From Methylobacterium organophilum (lineage in GTDB: Bacteria; Pseudomonadota; Alphaproteobacteria; Rhizobiales; Beijerinckiaceae), in the NCBI RefSeq assembly GCF_022179465.1, contig NZ_BPQV01000013.1:62001-126000 (forward strand): a DNA stretch of 64,000 nt. Reading direction: 5' to 3'. Made by a program: the position numbers and the translations under genes. Positions 16,987-24,694 of the stretch are shown in pieces (within the stretch, counting starts at the first letter, position 1; each line of letters begins with the position of its first letter). Below the pieces are notes generated by a model. The model saw only the letters and a list, made by a program, of their open reading frames with translations. It had not been told where the DNA came from and searched no databases.

Positions 16987-18057
16987 ATGCGGCGGAACGA
17001 TTTCGGAACGGGGCGGGATGCCGCGCAGGCCGGCCCGACGCGCCGTGGGCTGATGCGGTTCGCCGCGCTCGCGGGCGTGGCCGGGCTCGCCCCCGGCCTG
17101 TCGGGCTGCATCGCGGACGGGCTCGTGACCGGCGCCGTGGGCGGCGCGCCCGAGAGCCAGTCGGCCCTCGACGTGAGCCCGGTGCTCCTCGTCGCCACCA
17201 CCCGCAAGCCGGTCTCCGGCGGCTCCAAATCCCCCTATTTCGGCTCCGAGCGCGGCCGCGGCCTCTCCTTCGCGGAGGTGCGCATGTCGGCCCCGGACCG
17301 CTCGCTGATCGGCCAGGTCTCCTCGGTCGTGACCGGCGACTGGGGCATCAAGGCGGTGCCGCAGGTGCAGACCGGCGCCGGCGCGGCCGCCGCCTTCACC
17401 CAGGCCGCCTTCGGGCGCGACGTGCTCCTCTACGTGCACGGCTACCGGGAGAGCTTCGAATCGGCGGCGATCAGCGCAGCCATGCTCTCGGACGGCATCC
17501 GCTTCCGCGGCGCCTCCGGGCTGTTCACCTGGCCCTCCGCCGCCGCGACCTTCGATTACGGCTACGACCGCGAGAGCGCCCTGTGGTCGCGGGACGGCTT
17601 CGAGGACCTGCTCAAGGCGCTGACCGCCTCGCCGAGCGGGGGCCGCATCCACATCGTGGCCCATTCCATGGGCACGCTCCTGACCCTCGAGACCCTGCGC
17701 ATGCTGCGGGCGGAGGCCGGCGAGGCGGCGATGGCGCGCATCGGCGCGGTGGTGCTCGCCGCCCCGGACATCGACATCGACCTGTTCACCGCGGGCGTCG
17801 AACGGCTCGGCCCGGACGTGAACAAAATCACCGTGATCTCGTCGACCAACGACCGGGCCCTGGAGCTGTCGGGCGCCATCGCCGGCGGCATCGTGCGCGC
17901 GGGCGCCGCCGACCGGGAGCGCCTGGAGGCCCTCGGCGTGCGCGTGGCCGACGCCTCCGAGTATGGCGGCGGCCTGATCAACCACGACCTGTTCCTCTCC
18001 AACAAGGAGGTGCAGGGGGTGGTCAAGCGCGCGATCGGCCGGGCCGGCGGCGCCTGA
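16987..18057 (+). CDS. DUF900-type alpha/beta hydrolase, probable lipoprotein
   Basis: A 356-residue esterase/lipase-like protein. The N-terminus has a twin-arginine-like TRRGLMRFAALAGVAGL and a lipobox LSGC with Cys41, suggesting an exported lipoprotein. The hydrolase core shows LLYVHGYRESFESAA (oxyanion region), FTWPSAA, and the nucleophile elbow HIVAHSMGT near residue 225. It ends with a conserved LINHDLFLSNKEVQGV that carries the catalytic His. This matches DUF900/COG4782, whose members have no firmly known substrate. It is a single gene ahead of the acidic-protein gene. Confidence 0.85.
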   Translation: MRRNDFGTGRDAAQAGPTRRGLMRFAALAGVAGLAPGLSGCIADGLVTGAVGGAPESQSALDVSPVLLVATTRKPVSGGSKSPYFGSERGRGLSFAEVRMSAPDRSLIGQVSSVVTGDWGIKAVPQVQTGAGAAAAFTQAAFGRDVLLYVHGYRESFESAAISAAMLSDGIRFRGASGLFTWPSAAATFDYGYDRESALWSRDGFEDLLKALTASPSGGRIHIVAHSMGTLLTLETLRMLRAEAGEAAMARIGAVVLAAPDIDIDLFTAGVERLGPDVNKITVISSTNDRALELSGAIAGGIVRAGAADRERLEALGVRVADASEYGGGLINHDLFLSNKEVQGVVKRAIGRAGGA

Positions 18058-18196
18058 GCGCAGCCCGCATCAATCTCCGCCCCGCCCCTCGACCCGGCCG
18101 GCGCGCGCCCCTACAGGGTGGGCGCCCGGCCCATACGGCGACTCGCCGCGCGGCGCGCGGCGGCCGGGCGGACGCTCCTCACGAAAGGCTATTTCG

Positions 18197-18550
18197 ATGT
18201 TCACGCTCGAGATCGACGGGACGGCGGTCGCCGTCATCAACGGGGACGAGGAGACGGCGCGCGACCTCTTCACCTGCGACGGGTTCAAGGAGGACATCCG
18301 CACGCTGACGACCAGCGGCAAGCCGATCTGGAACGGCACCTCCGCCCTGACGATCCGCCCCGCCACCGAGGACGAGATCGAGGAATTCGAGGACGCCCTG
18401 GCGGCCGACGAGTCCGACGAGGACGGCGCGTTCGAGCCCGACCCGCATCACGCCGGCGCGGACAACGACGAGGAAGAGGACGAGGCCGACATCGTGTTCC
18501 TCGTCGAGATCGACGACGAGGACGAAGACGAGGACCAGCTCGACGCCTGA
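18197..18550 (+). CDS. Very acidic protein, unknown function
   Basis: A 117-residue protein with about one third Asp and Glu. Residues 1-60 look folded (FTLEIDGTAVAVINGDEETAR ... alternating strands and a short helix). From about residue 58 the chain is almost all acidic (DEIEEFEDAL, NDEEEDEAD, DDEDEDEDQLDA) with one hydrophobic strand VFLVEI. The ATG at 18197 follows AAAGG. I know no family. The gene lies between the DUF900 gene and the convergent addA. It could act as a nucleic-acid mimic or metal-binding protein, but this is only suggested by the charge. Confidence 0.7.
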   Translation: MFTLEIDGTAVAVINGDEETARDLFTCDGFKEDIRTLTTSGKPIWNGTSALTIRPATEDEIEEFEDALAADESDEDGAFEPDPHHAGADNDEEEDEADIVFLVEIDDEDEDEDQLDA

Positions 18551-18560
18551 GGCAGGCAAG

Positions 18561-18590
18561 GCCGGCCCCGGGCCTCTCGCCCGGGCCGGC
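18561..18590. terminator. GC-rich hairpin between convergent genes
   Basis: GCCGGCCCCGGG pairs with CCCGGGCCGGC (one bulged C) around CCTCTCG-type loop bases. It lies between the stops of the acidic-protein gene and addA. There is no T-run on either strand. Confidence 0.5.
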
Positions 18591-18594
18591 GGCC

Positions 18595-21500
18595 TCACCC
18601 GGCGGAGATCGCCGCCGCGCCGAGGGCGTCCGCGATCTCCGCCGGGGACAGGCGGCGCAGGACCGGGCCGGCGGTCCAGACCAGGATCGGCTCGACCCGG
18701 CGGCCCGGATAGAGCTCCGCGAGGAGCGCGGCGTAGAGAGCGATCTGCGCCGCCTCCGCCGGCGGCAGCGCCACCTCCGCGGCCGGGGGCCGGCCGGTCT
18801 TGAAGTCGCAGAGCCGCACCACCCCCTCGCCCACCGCGAGCCGGTCGATCCGCCCGGACACGATCCGCTCGACGCCCCCCGCCACGACCCGGCCGGACAG
18901 GGCGACCTCCGCCTGGGCCCCCGGCGCGAAGAGCGGGGCGAGATCCGGCTCCTCCAGGAGATGCAGCACCGCCTCGACGATGGCCGCGCGCTTCGGGGCG
19001 GCCATGGCCGGGGCGCGGGCTTCCACGAAGCGGGCCGCCGTCTGCGCCCGGCGCTCCGGGACGACCCGCGGCAGGTGCTCGATCAGGGCGTGGATCAGGG
19101 TGCCGCGCTGCCGCGCCTCGGCCCCGGCCTCCCGGCGCCGGGAATCGCGGGGGCCGTCGGCCGCGCCGAGCAGGTTCGAGGGCGTGAGCGGAGGCGCCGC
19201 GTCGCGCTCCTCCGGGACGGGCCGGCGCAGCCAGTCCGGCAGGGGCTCCGGGCCGGGACACACCGCCCCGGGCGCGGCCGGCGCCTCGGCTTCCGCCCGG
19301 GCGGTGCCGTCCTGCCAGAGGGTGATCGGCCCGTAGGCCGCCTCGCTGTCCGTGCCCGGGCCGAGGCCGCGCTCCAGCCCGGTGCGGATCATCCGGCTCC
19401 AGGCGGCCTCGTCGGGCTCGGTCGCCCCGCAATAGGGCGCGATCACGAGATGGTCGGCCGCCCGGGTCATGGCGACGTAGAGCAGGCGGTTGTGCTCCTC
19501 CCGCGCCCGGGCGTGCAGGGCCGCCCGCGCCGCGGTGGTGGCGGCGCAATCCTGGCTCTTGGCGCCGGGCCAGACCGGGGGGAGCGGCGCGACGATGCTC
19601 TCCGGCCCCATCGGCAGCAGGGGCGGATCGTTGCGGCCGAGCGGCTCGCAGCCGTCGATCATCACGACGACGGGGGCCTCCAGGCCCTTGGCGCCGTGCA
19701 CGGTCATCACCCGGACCTCGTCCCGGTTCGATTCCATGTCGCGCTTGACGGTGATGCCCGGCTCGCCCCGGACCTGCCGGGCCACGAAGCGGGCGAGGAA
19801 GGCGTCGAGGCTCGGCGCGTCGGTACCGTTCTCGGCCTTGGCCGCCTCGGTGAGGAAGACGTCGACGGCGTCCCCCGCCTCGCCGCCGAGGCGCGCCACC
19901 AGCTTCGCCCGGCCGCCCTCCGGGCCGAGCAGGGCGGCGTAGAAGCCGAACGGCCCCTGCCAGGCGGCGCGGGCGCGCCAGCCCTGCAGGGCCGCATGCC
20001 CCCGGCGCGCGGCCGGATCCCCGGCCTCGGCGTGGCGGGCGAGCGCGTCCTCCAGGGTCTCGGATTCCGGGCGCCCCGCGGCGATGCGCACGAGGTCGTC
20101 GTCGGTGAGCGCCACCAGGGGCGTCTTGAGGGCGGTGGCGAGCGTCAGGTCGTCGGCGGGCAAGAGCCCGGCCCGGCCGATGGCGACGAGATCGGCCACC
20201 GCAATATGGGCGGCGACCTCGAGCCGGTCCTGGCCGGCCACCGGCAGGCCCAGCGCCTTGAGCGCCCGGATCACCTCCTCGAAGGCGGCGGAGCGCTTGC
20301 GCACCAGCACCAGGATGTCGCCCGGCCGCCAGCGCCGCCCGAGGGCGTCGCCCCGGGTGGTCCATTCCCGCACCGCCCGTGCGATCCGGCGGGCGACGAC
20401 GATGCCCGGGGCGCTCGCCTCCGGCGCGTCCACAGGGGCGGCCCAGGCATCGGGCTCGGTCTCCTCCGCCGGCACCTCGACGGGCCAGAGCTCGACGGAG
20501 CCCGGCGCCTCGCCGCGGGCGGAGGTGTGCACGGTGCCCGTGGCCCCGTCCTCGAAGGACAGGCCCTGGAAATGGTCGGGCACGGCAAAGACCGCATCGA
20601 CCGCCCGCAGCACCCCGCGGGCGGAGCGGAAGGACAATTCCAGCTTCACGTCCTCGAAGGCGAGCTCCGCCTCGGCCGCGGCCTTCCGCCAGTCGCCGTG
20701 GGTGGCGGCGAATTCCCGCGGCTCGGCGCCCTGGAAGCTGTAGATCGACTGCTTGGGATCGCCCACCGCGAAGCGGGTGCGCAGGAGCGGGCGCGCCCCG
20801 AAGCCGCTGGCGAAATCCGCGGTGATGCGGCGCAGGATCTCCCATTGCTGCGGGTTGGTGTCCTGCGCCTCGTCGATGAGGACGTGGTCGACGCCCTTGT
20901 CGAGCTTGAACAGCACCCAGGCGGCCTCGACCCGCCCGAGCAGGTCCACGGTCTTGTGGATCAGGTCGTCGAAGTCGAGGGCGCCGATGCGCGCCTTGTG
21001 CGCCTCGACCCGGCGGTGGATCTCGGCGGTGAGCGTGAACAGGGCCTGGGTCCGGCCCGCGGCCTGAGCGGCCTTGAGGGCGTCGAGGAGCGGGATCAGC
21101 CGGGCCTGCTCGGCGAGCAGGGCCTCCTTCACCGCCGGCGGCACCGCCTTGGTGCCGAGGCTGCGCTCGGCCCGCGGCTCCTGCTTCTCGGTGAAGAACA
21201 CGCTGCGATAGGCGGCGAGCCCCTCCGGCGTGCCCCGGGCCGCATGGGCGGCCAGGAGCCCCTCGGCGAGCTTCTCGTCGGTGGCCTTGCCCGTGCGCAG
21301 GCCTTCCGCGAGCCCGGGCAGATCCCGGGGGGCGCGGTCGAAGATGCGGGCGAGGAGCGCCGCCTCGTCGTCGCCGTCCTCGAGGCCCAGCGCCTTGGTC
21401 AGCCGGGCGAGCCCCGGCTTCAGGGCGCGGGGATCGGAGAAGAGGGCGCGCCGCCGCATCGCCGCGCGGATCGCCTCGCGCAGGGTCTCGCCGGAGGCTT

Positions 21501-22065
21501 CGGGGCCGACGATGTCCAGCGCCGCGCTGAGATGCGGATGGCCGCCGCGGATCGCGTCGGCGAGCACGTCGTCGGTGACGCGGGCGAAGGCCTCGCCGCT
21601 CTGGTTCTCGTCGAGCACGACGAAGCGGGCCGGCACGTTCGCCTCGAAGGGGAACATGTGCAGGAGCCGCTCGCAGAGGGCGTGCAGGGTCTCGATCTTG
21701 AGGCCCCCCGGCGTCTCGACCGCATGGGCGAAGAGGCGCCGGGCGACCTGGAGCTGGCGCCGGGCCGGCCGGGCGCCGGTGAGCGATTCGAGCTCGGCGG
21801 CGAGGGCCCCCTCCTCCAGGGTGACCCAGCGGCCGAGCCGGTCGAACACCCGGTTCGACATGTTGGCGGCGGCCGCCTTGGTGAAGGTGAGGCAGAGGAT
21901 GCGCCCGGGACGCGCCCCGTCGAGCAGCAGGCGCAGCACCCGGTCGGTGAGCACCTTGGTCTTGCCCGAGCCGGCATTGGCCGAGACCCAGGCCGAGGCG
22001 CGGGGATCCGCGGCGCGGCGCTGCCGGTCCTGCGTGAGGGCATCGACGACGAAGGGCTTGCTCAA
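18595..22065 (-). CDS. addA: Double-strand break repair helicase-nuclease AddA
   Basis: An 1156-residue UvrD-like helicase with a C-terminal nuclease; AddAB processes double-strand ends for RecA-dependent repair in alphaproteobacteria. Walker A is SANAGSGKTKVLTDR at 28-42, helicase motifs include LCLTFTKAAAANM, LIDEAQDTNPQQW, FAVGDPKQSIYSFQGA, RVMTVHGAKGLEAPVVVM and LLYVAMTRAADHL. Near the end, RQRGTLIHALIEHLP, GRIDRL and CDFKTGRPP form the RecB-like nuclease site. Its partner addB, usually adjacent upstream, is not here: the upstream leftward neighbours are DUF427 and a methyltransferase gene. Confidence 0.96.
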   Translation of the reverse strand: MSKPFVVDALTQDRQRRAADPRASAWVSANAGSGKTKVLTDRVLRLLLDGARPGRILCLTFTKAAAANMSNRVFDRLGRWVTLEEGALAAELESLTGARPARRQLQVARRLFAHAVETPGGLKIETLHALCERLLHMFPFEANVPARFVVLDENQSGEAFARVTDDVLADAIRGGHPHLSAALDIVGPEASGETLREAIRAAMRRRALFSDPRALKPGLARLTKALGLEDGDDEAALLARIFDRAPRDLPGLAEGLRTGKATDEKLAEGLLAAHAARGTPEGLAAYRSVFFTEKQEPRAERSLGTKAVPPAVKEALLAEQARLIPLLDALKAAQAAGRTQALFTLTAEIHRRVEAHKARIGALDFDDLIHKTVDLLGRVEAAWVLFKLDKGVDHVLIDEAQDTNPQQWEILRRITADFASGFGARPLLRTRFAVGDPKQSIYSFQGAEPREFAATHGDWRKAAAEAELAFEDVKLELSFRSARGVLRAVDAVFAVPDHFQGLSFEDGATGTVHTSARGEAPGSVELWPVEVPAEETEPDAWAAPVDAPEASAPGIVVARRIARAVREWTTRGDALGRRWRPGDILVLVRKRSAAFEEVIRALKALGLPVAGQDRLEVAAHIAVADLVAIGRAGLLPADDLTLATALKTPLVALTDDDLVRIAAGRPESETLEDALARHAEAGDPAARRGHAALQGWRARAAWQGPFGFYAALLGPEGGRAKLVARLGGEAGDAVDVFLTEAAKAENGTDAPSLDAFLARFVARQVRGEPGITVKRDMESNRDEVRVMTVHGAKGLEAPVVVMIDGCEPLGRNDPPLLPMGPESIVAPLPPVWPGAKSQDCAATTAARAALHARAREEHNRLLYVAMTRAADHLVIAPYCGATEPDEAAWSRMIRTGLERGLGPGTDSEAAYGPITLWQDGTARAEAEAPAAPGAVCPGPEPLPDWLRRPVPEERDAAPPLTPSNLLGAADGPRDSRRREAGAEARQRGTLIHALIEHLPRVVPERRAQTAARFVEARAPAMAAPKRAAIVEAVLHLLEEPDLAPLFAPGAQAEVALSGRVVAGGVERIVSGRIDRLAVGEGVVRLCDFKTGRPPAAEVALPPAEAAQIALYAALLAELYPGRRVEPILVWTAGPVLRRLSPAEIADALGAAAISAG

Positions 22066-22089
22066 GACGGGCTCCGGACCGGGATCCGC

Positions 22090-22458
22090 TTATAGACCGG
22101 GCTCTTCCTCGATCGCATCCACCCGGTCGGGATAGAAGGCGAGATGGCCGCGGATCGCGGCGACGGCGGGGAACGGCGTCTCGTAGCTCCAGGCCGCGGC
22201 GCTGCGCAGGTCGTCGCCGACCGCGAGGTCGAAATAGTGCGCCTCGCCCTTGTAGGGGCACTGCGTGGTGCGCGGATTGGGCCGCAGCAGGTCGGCCCGC
22301 ACATCCGCCCGCGGGATGTAGAGCACCGGCGGATACCGCGCCTCCGTCAGCCGCAGGGCGTTGCGCGTGTGGGCGACCAGGGTGCCGGCGACCCGCACGC
22401 TCACGGCGGCCGGGTGCGGGGCGATCACGATCGGATGGTCGGGGCCGGGCTCCTTCAT
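22090..22458 (-). CDS. DUF427 domain protein
   Basis: A 122-residue protein of the DUF427 family (single-domain beta-tent fold). Typical strings are SVRVAGTLVAHTRNALRL, PPVLYIPRADV, TTQCPYKGEAHYFDLAVG and AWSYETPFPAVAAIRGHLAFYPDRVDAI. The function is unknown. ATG 22458 was chosen over a TTG two codons earlier because GGAGG lies seven bases upstream of it. That ribosome site sits within the end of the methyltransferase gene, whose stop is two bases before this start, so the two are likely translated together. Confidence 0.9.
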   Translation of the reverse strand: MKEPGPDHPIVIAPHPAAVSVRVAGTLVAHTRNALRLTEARYPPVLYIPRADVRADLLRPNPRTTQCPYKGEAHYFDLAVGDDLRSAAAWSYETPFPAVAAIRGHLAFYPDRVDAIEEEPGL

Positions 22459-22460
22459 GG

Positions 22461-23348
22461 TCAACCTCCGGGGGTGAGGGGGCGCTCGTCGGTTCCCAAA
22501 GCCTCGGCGAGGCGCGCCTGGGCGCTGCCGGGGCGCAGGGGCTTCTGCTGGCTCTCGTGGGGCGCCCAGCCGGAGAGCCAGACGATCTCGAAGGTGGCGC
22601 GCAGGCGGCCATCGGGGTCGGCGAAGCGCTCGGCATAGATCTGGGCGGCCCGCATCAGCACGTCGCGGCGCAAACCGGCGCGGCTGCGCTCGCTGAGCGC
22701 GTTGGTGAGCCCCATGGCCCGCAGGTCGCGCATCAGGCCGAAGGCGTCGGCGTAGCGCACCACGATCCGATCCGTGTCCGTGACCGGCAGGGCGAAGCCC
22801 GCCCGCTGCAGCAGGCCGCCGAGGTCGCGCACCTCGGCGAAGGGCGCCACCCGCGGGCTGACCCCGCCGGCGATCTCGCTCTCCGCCTGGAGCAGGCTCT
22901 GGCGCAACTCGGTCAGGCTCGACCCGCCGATCAGGCAGGCGAGGAACAGCCCGTCGGGCTTGAGCGCCCGCCGTAGCTGCGCCAGCGCCCCCGGCAGGTC
23001 GTTGACGTGCTGGAGGGCGAGCGCCGAGACGACGAGGTCGAAGCGTTGCGCAGCGAAGGGCAGCGCCTCGGGCTCGCCCAGGACCGTCAGGGGCGCCCCC
23101 GGCTCGGCGAGCGGGCTCAGGCGCAGCACCCGCTCGACGCCCTCGCGCCCCCGCAGGGCCTGCGCCAGCCCGGGGAGCGGGGTCCCGAGGTCGAGGACGA
23201 GGGGAAAGCGCCGCAGCACCGCGGACAGGCGGTCGTCGACATCCTCGATCACCCGCGCGAGCAGGAAATCAGCGAAGCCTGCACGCCGGGCACGGGCGAG
23301 GCGGTGCCGGATCAGGGCGGTGTCGAACAGGGGCGGCGGCGGGTTCAT
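22461..23348 (-). CDS. SAM-dependent methyltransferase (BioC/NDUFAF5-like)
   Basis: A 295-residue class I methyltransferase. The N-terminus FDTALIRHRLARARR and DFLLARVIEDVDDRL followed by LVLDLGTPLPGLAQAL (cofactor loop), FDLVVSALALQHVNDLPGALAQLRRALKPDGLFLACLIGG and a C-terminal WLSGWAPHESQQKPLRPGSA match the bacterial relatives of NDUFAF5, the complex I arginine hydroxylase assembly factor, and BioC. The WAPHESQQKPL.PGSA ending is typical of alphaproteobacterial NDUFAF5-like proteins. I infer a role in complex I assembly rather than biotin synthesis. First gene of a pair with DUF427. Confidence 0.82.
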   Translation of the reverse strand: MNPPPPLFDTALIRHRLARARRAGFADFLLARVIEDVDDRLSAVLRRFPLVLDLGTPLPGLAQALRGREGVERVLRLSPLAEPGAPLTVLGEPEALPFAAQRFDLVVSALALQHVNDLPGALAQLRRALKPDGLFLACLIGGSSLTELRQSLLQAESEIAGGVSPRVAPFAEVRDLGGLLQRAGFALPVTDTDRIVVRYADAFGLMRDLRAMGLTNALSERSRAGLRRDVLMRAAQIYAERFADPDGRLRATFEIVWLSGWAPHESQQKPLRPGSAQARLAEALGTDERPLTPGG

Positions 23349-23480
23349 CGCGGGCTCAACATGGTCCCGGCTTGCCGCCCGCGCCAGTCTGGCGGATCAT
23401 CGCGCTTCACGCTTTCGGGAGGGCGGAACGCCGGGGCGGGGCCGCCCGTTGCTGTGCCGCTTTTCAACGGAGTGTCCAGC

Positions 23481-23705
23481 ATGATCCGCCATCTCGTCGC
23501 CGCGGGCCTCGTTCTCGCCGCCGCCACCTTCGCCGGCGGCGCCGAGGCGAAGGGCTGCATCAAGGGAGCGCTGGTGGGGGGCCTGGCCGGCCACGCCGCC
23601 GGGCACGGCGTCGCGGGCGCCGCCGCCGGCTGCGCCATCGGCCACCACTACGCCAACAAGAAGGACAAGGCGGCCGCCCAACCCCAACAGCAGCCGGCCC
23701 GCTGA
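23481..23705 (+). CDS. Small exported glycine/alanine-rich protein
   Basis: A 74-residue protein with a signal peptide (MIRHLVAAGLVLAAATFAGGAEA). The mature part has glycine-zipper-like repeats (IKGALVGGLAGHAAGHGVAGAAAGCAIGHHYA) with two cysteines and then a Lys/Gln/Pro tail. Such glycine-zipper proteins insert in or associate with membranes. Its stop overlaps the apparent CTG start of comF (CTGA), which would couple the two genes. Confidence 0.75.
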   Translation: MIRHLVAAGLVLAAATFAGGAEAKGCIKGALVGGLAGHAAGHGVAGAAAGCAIGHHYANKKDKAAAQPQQQPAR

Positions 23706-24469
23706 GCACGGCGGCGGCCCGGACCCTTCTGCTCACCGGGCTGCGCGCCGCCTGGGACGGGGCGCTCGGCCTCGTCTATCCGCCGACCTGCGTGGGCTGC
23801 GGCGCGGCCACCGCCGAGCCCCACGCCCTCTGCCCCGCCTGCTGGTCGGGCCTGTCCCTGATCGAGCGGCCCTTCTGCGAGCGGCTCGGCACCCCCTTCG
23901 CCCTCGATCTCGGCATCGGCCCGCTGCTGTCGCCGCGGGCCATCGCCGAGCCGCCGGTCTTCGCCCGCGCCCGGGCGGTGGCGCTCTACGACGGGACCGC
24001 CCGCGACCTCGTCCACCGGCTCAAATACGGCGACCGCCTCGACCTCGCCCGGGTGATGGGGCGGATGATGGCGGCGGCGGGCCGGGAGCTCCTGGCCGAG
24101 ACCGACCTGATCGTGCCGGTGCCCCTGCACGGGCTACGGCTCTGGCGCCGCCGCTTCAACCAATCGGCCCTGCTCGCCCGGGCGGTCGGGCGGCTGGCGC
24201 AGCGGCCCTGCGACCTCCAGGCGCTGGCCCGGGTGAAGGCGACGCGCCCGCAGGTGGGCCTCACCCGGGCCCAGCGCGCGCAGAACCTGCAGGGCGCCTT
24301 CCGCGTGCCCGAGGCCGCCCGCCCGCGGATCGCCGGCCGGCGCCTCCTCCTCGTCGACGACGTCACCACCACCGGCGCCACCGGCAACGCCGCCGCCCGG
24401 GCCCTGCTGCGGGGCGGGGCGAAGCAGGTCGACCTGCTCACCTTCGCGACCGTCGCCGTGCAGGGGTGA
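23702..24469 (+). CDS. comF: ComF family protein (phosphoribosyltransferase fold)
   Basis: A protein of about 255 residues. An N-terminal zinc ribbon (CVGCG ... CPACW) precedes the phosphoribosyltransferase fold: VPVPLHGLRLWRRRFNQS, then AQRAQNLQGAFRV, and the PRPP loop LLLVDDVTTTGAT. ComF is needed for DNA uptake in naturally competent bacteria, but non-competent bacteria keep it. The start is problematic: no in-frame ATG, GTG or TTG lies between 23375 and the GTG at 23792, which would cut off the first zinc cysteine. CTG at 23702 overlaps the upstream stop (CTGA) and is the best candidate. Confidence 0.85.
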   Translation: MSTAAARTLLLTGLRAAWDGALGLVYPPTCVGCGAATAEPHALCPACWSGLSLIERPFCERLGTPFALDLGIGPLLSPRAIAEPPVFARARAVALYDGTARDLVHRLKYGDRLDLARVMGRMMAAAGRELLAETDLIVPVPLHGLRLWRRRFNQSALLARAVGRLAQRPCDLQALARVKATRPQVGLTRAQRAQNLQGAFRVPEAARPRIAGRRLLLVDDVTTTGATGNAAARALLRGGAKQVDLLTFATVAVQG

Positions 24470-24610
24470 GCCGGGGGCCGGTTGATGGGGCGACCCTCGC
24501 CGCGCAAAAGACTGTTTCAATACAATATCTTAACGGGATTCCGCACGATCGCTTCGGCCATGCGCGCATCCTCTCGCCCCGCTTGCGGGGAGAGGGGACC
24601 CGGCTCGACG

Positions 24611-24626
24611 CCCGTTGATCAACGGG
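24611..24626. repeat. Perfect 16-base palindrome
   Basis: CCCGTTGATCAACGGG lies between the convergent comF and nitrate-porter genes, just left of the porter terminator. It is part of a hairpin-rich gap that also holds CCTCTCGCCCCGCTTGCGGGGAGAGG at 24568-24594, similar to the ends of the dispersed repeat. Confidence 0.6.
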
Positions 24627-24641
24627 ACGCGCCGCGACACG

Positions 24642-24665
24642 AAAACGGGGGCCGAAGCCCCCGTT
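24642..24665 (-). terminator. Intrinsic terminator of the nitrate porter gene
   Basis: On the minus strand AACGGGGGC pairs with GCCCCCGTT around a TTCG loop, followed by TTTT. It starts 30 bases after the porter stop. The stable C(UUCG)G-type loop and the T-run make this a good factor-independent terminator. Confidence 0.82.
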
Positions 24666-24694
24666 GCGTTCTCCCGATCCTGCGAGGCCACCGC

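Noticed and set aside
18118-22636. Very long open frames on both strands over addA (plus-strand and minus-strand, over 1300 codons each)
   Set aside because: AddA in its own frame carries all helicase and nuclease motifs; the others are Arg/Pro/Gly-rich shadows.
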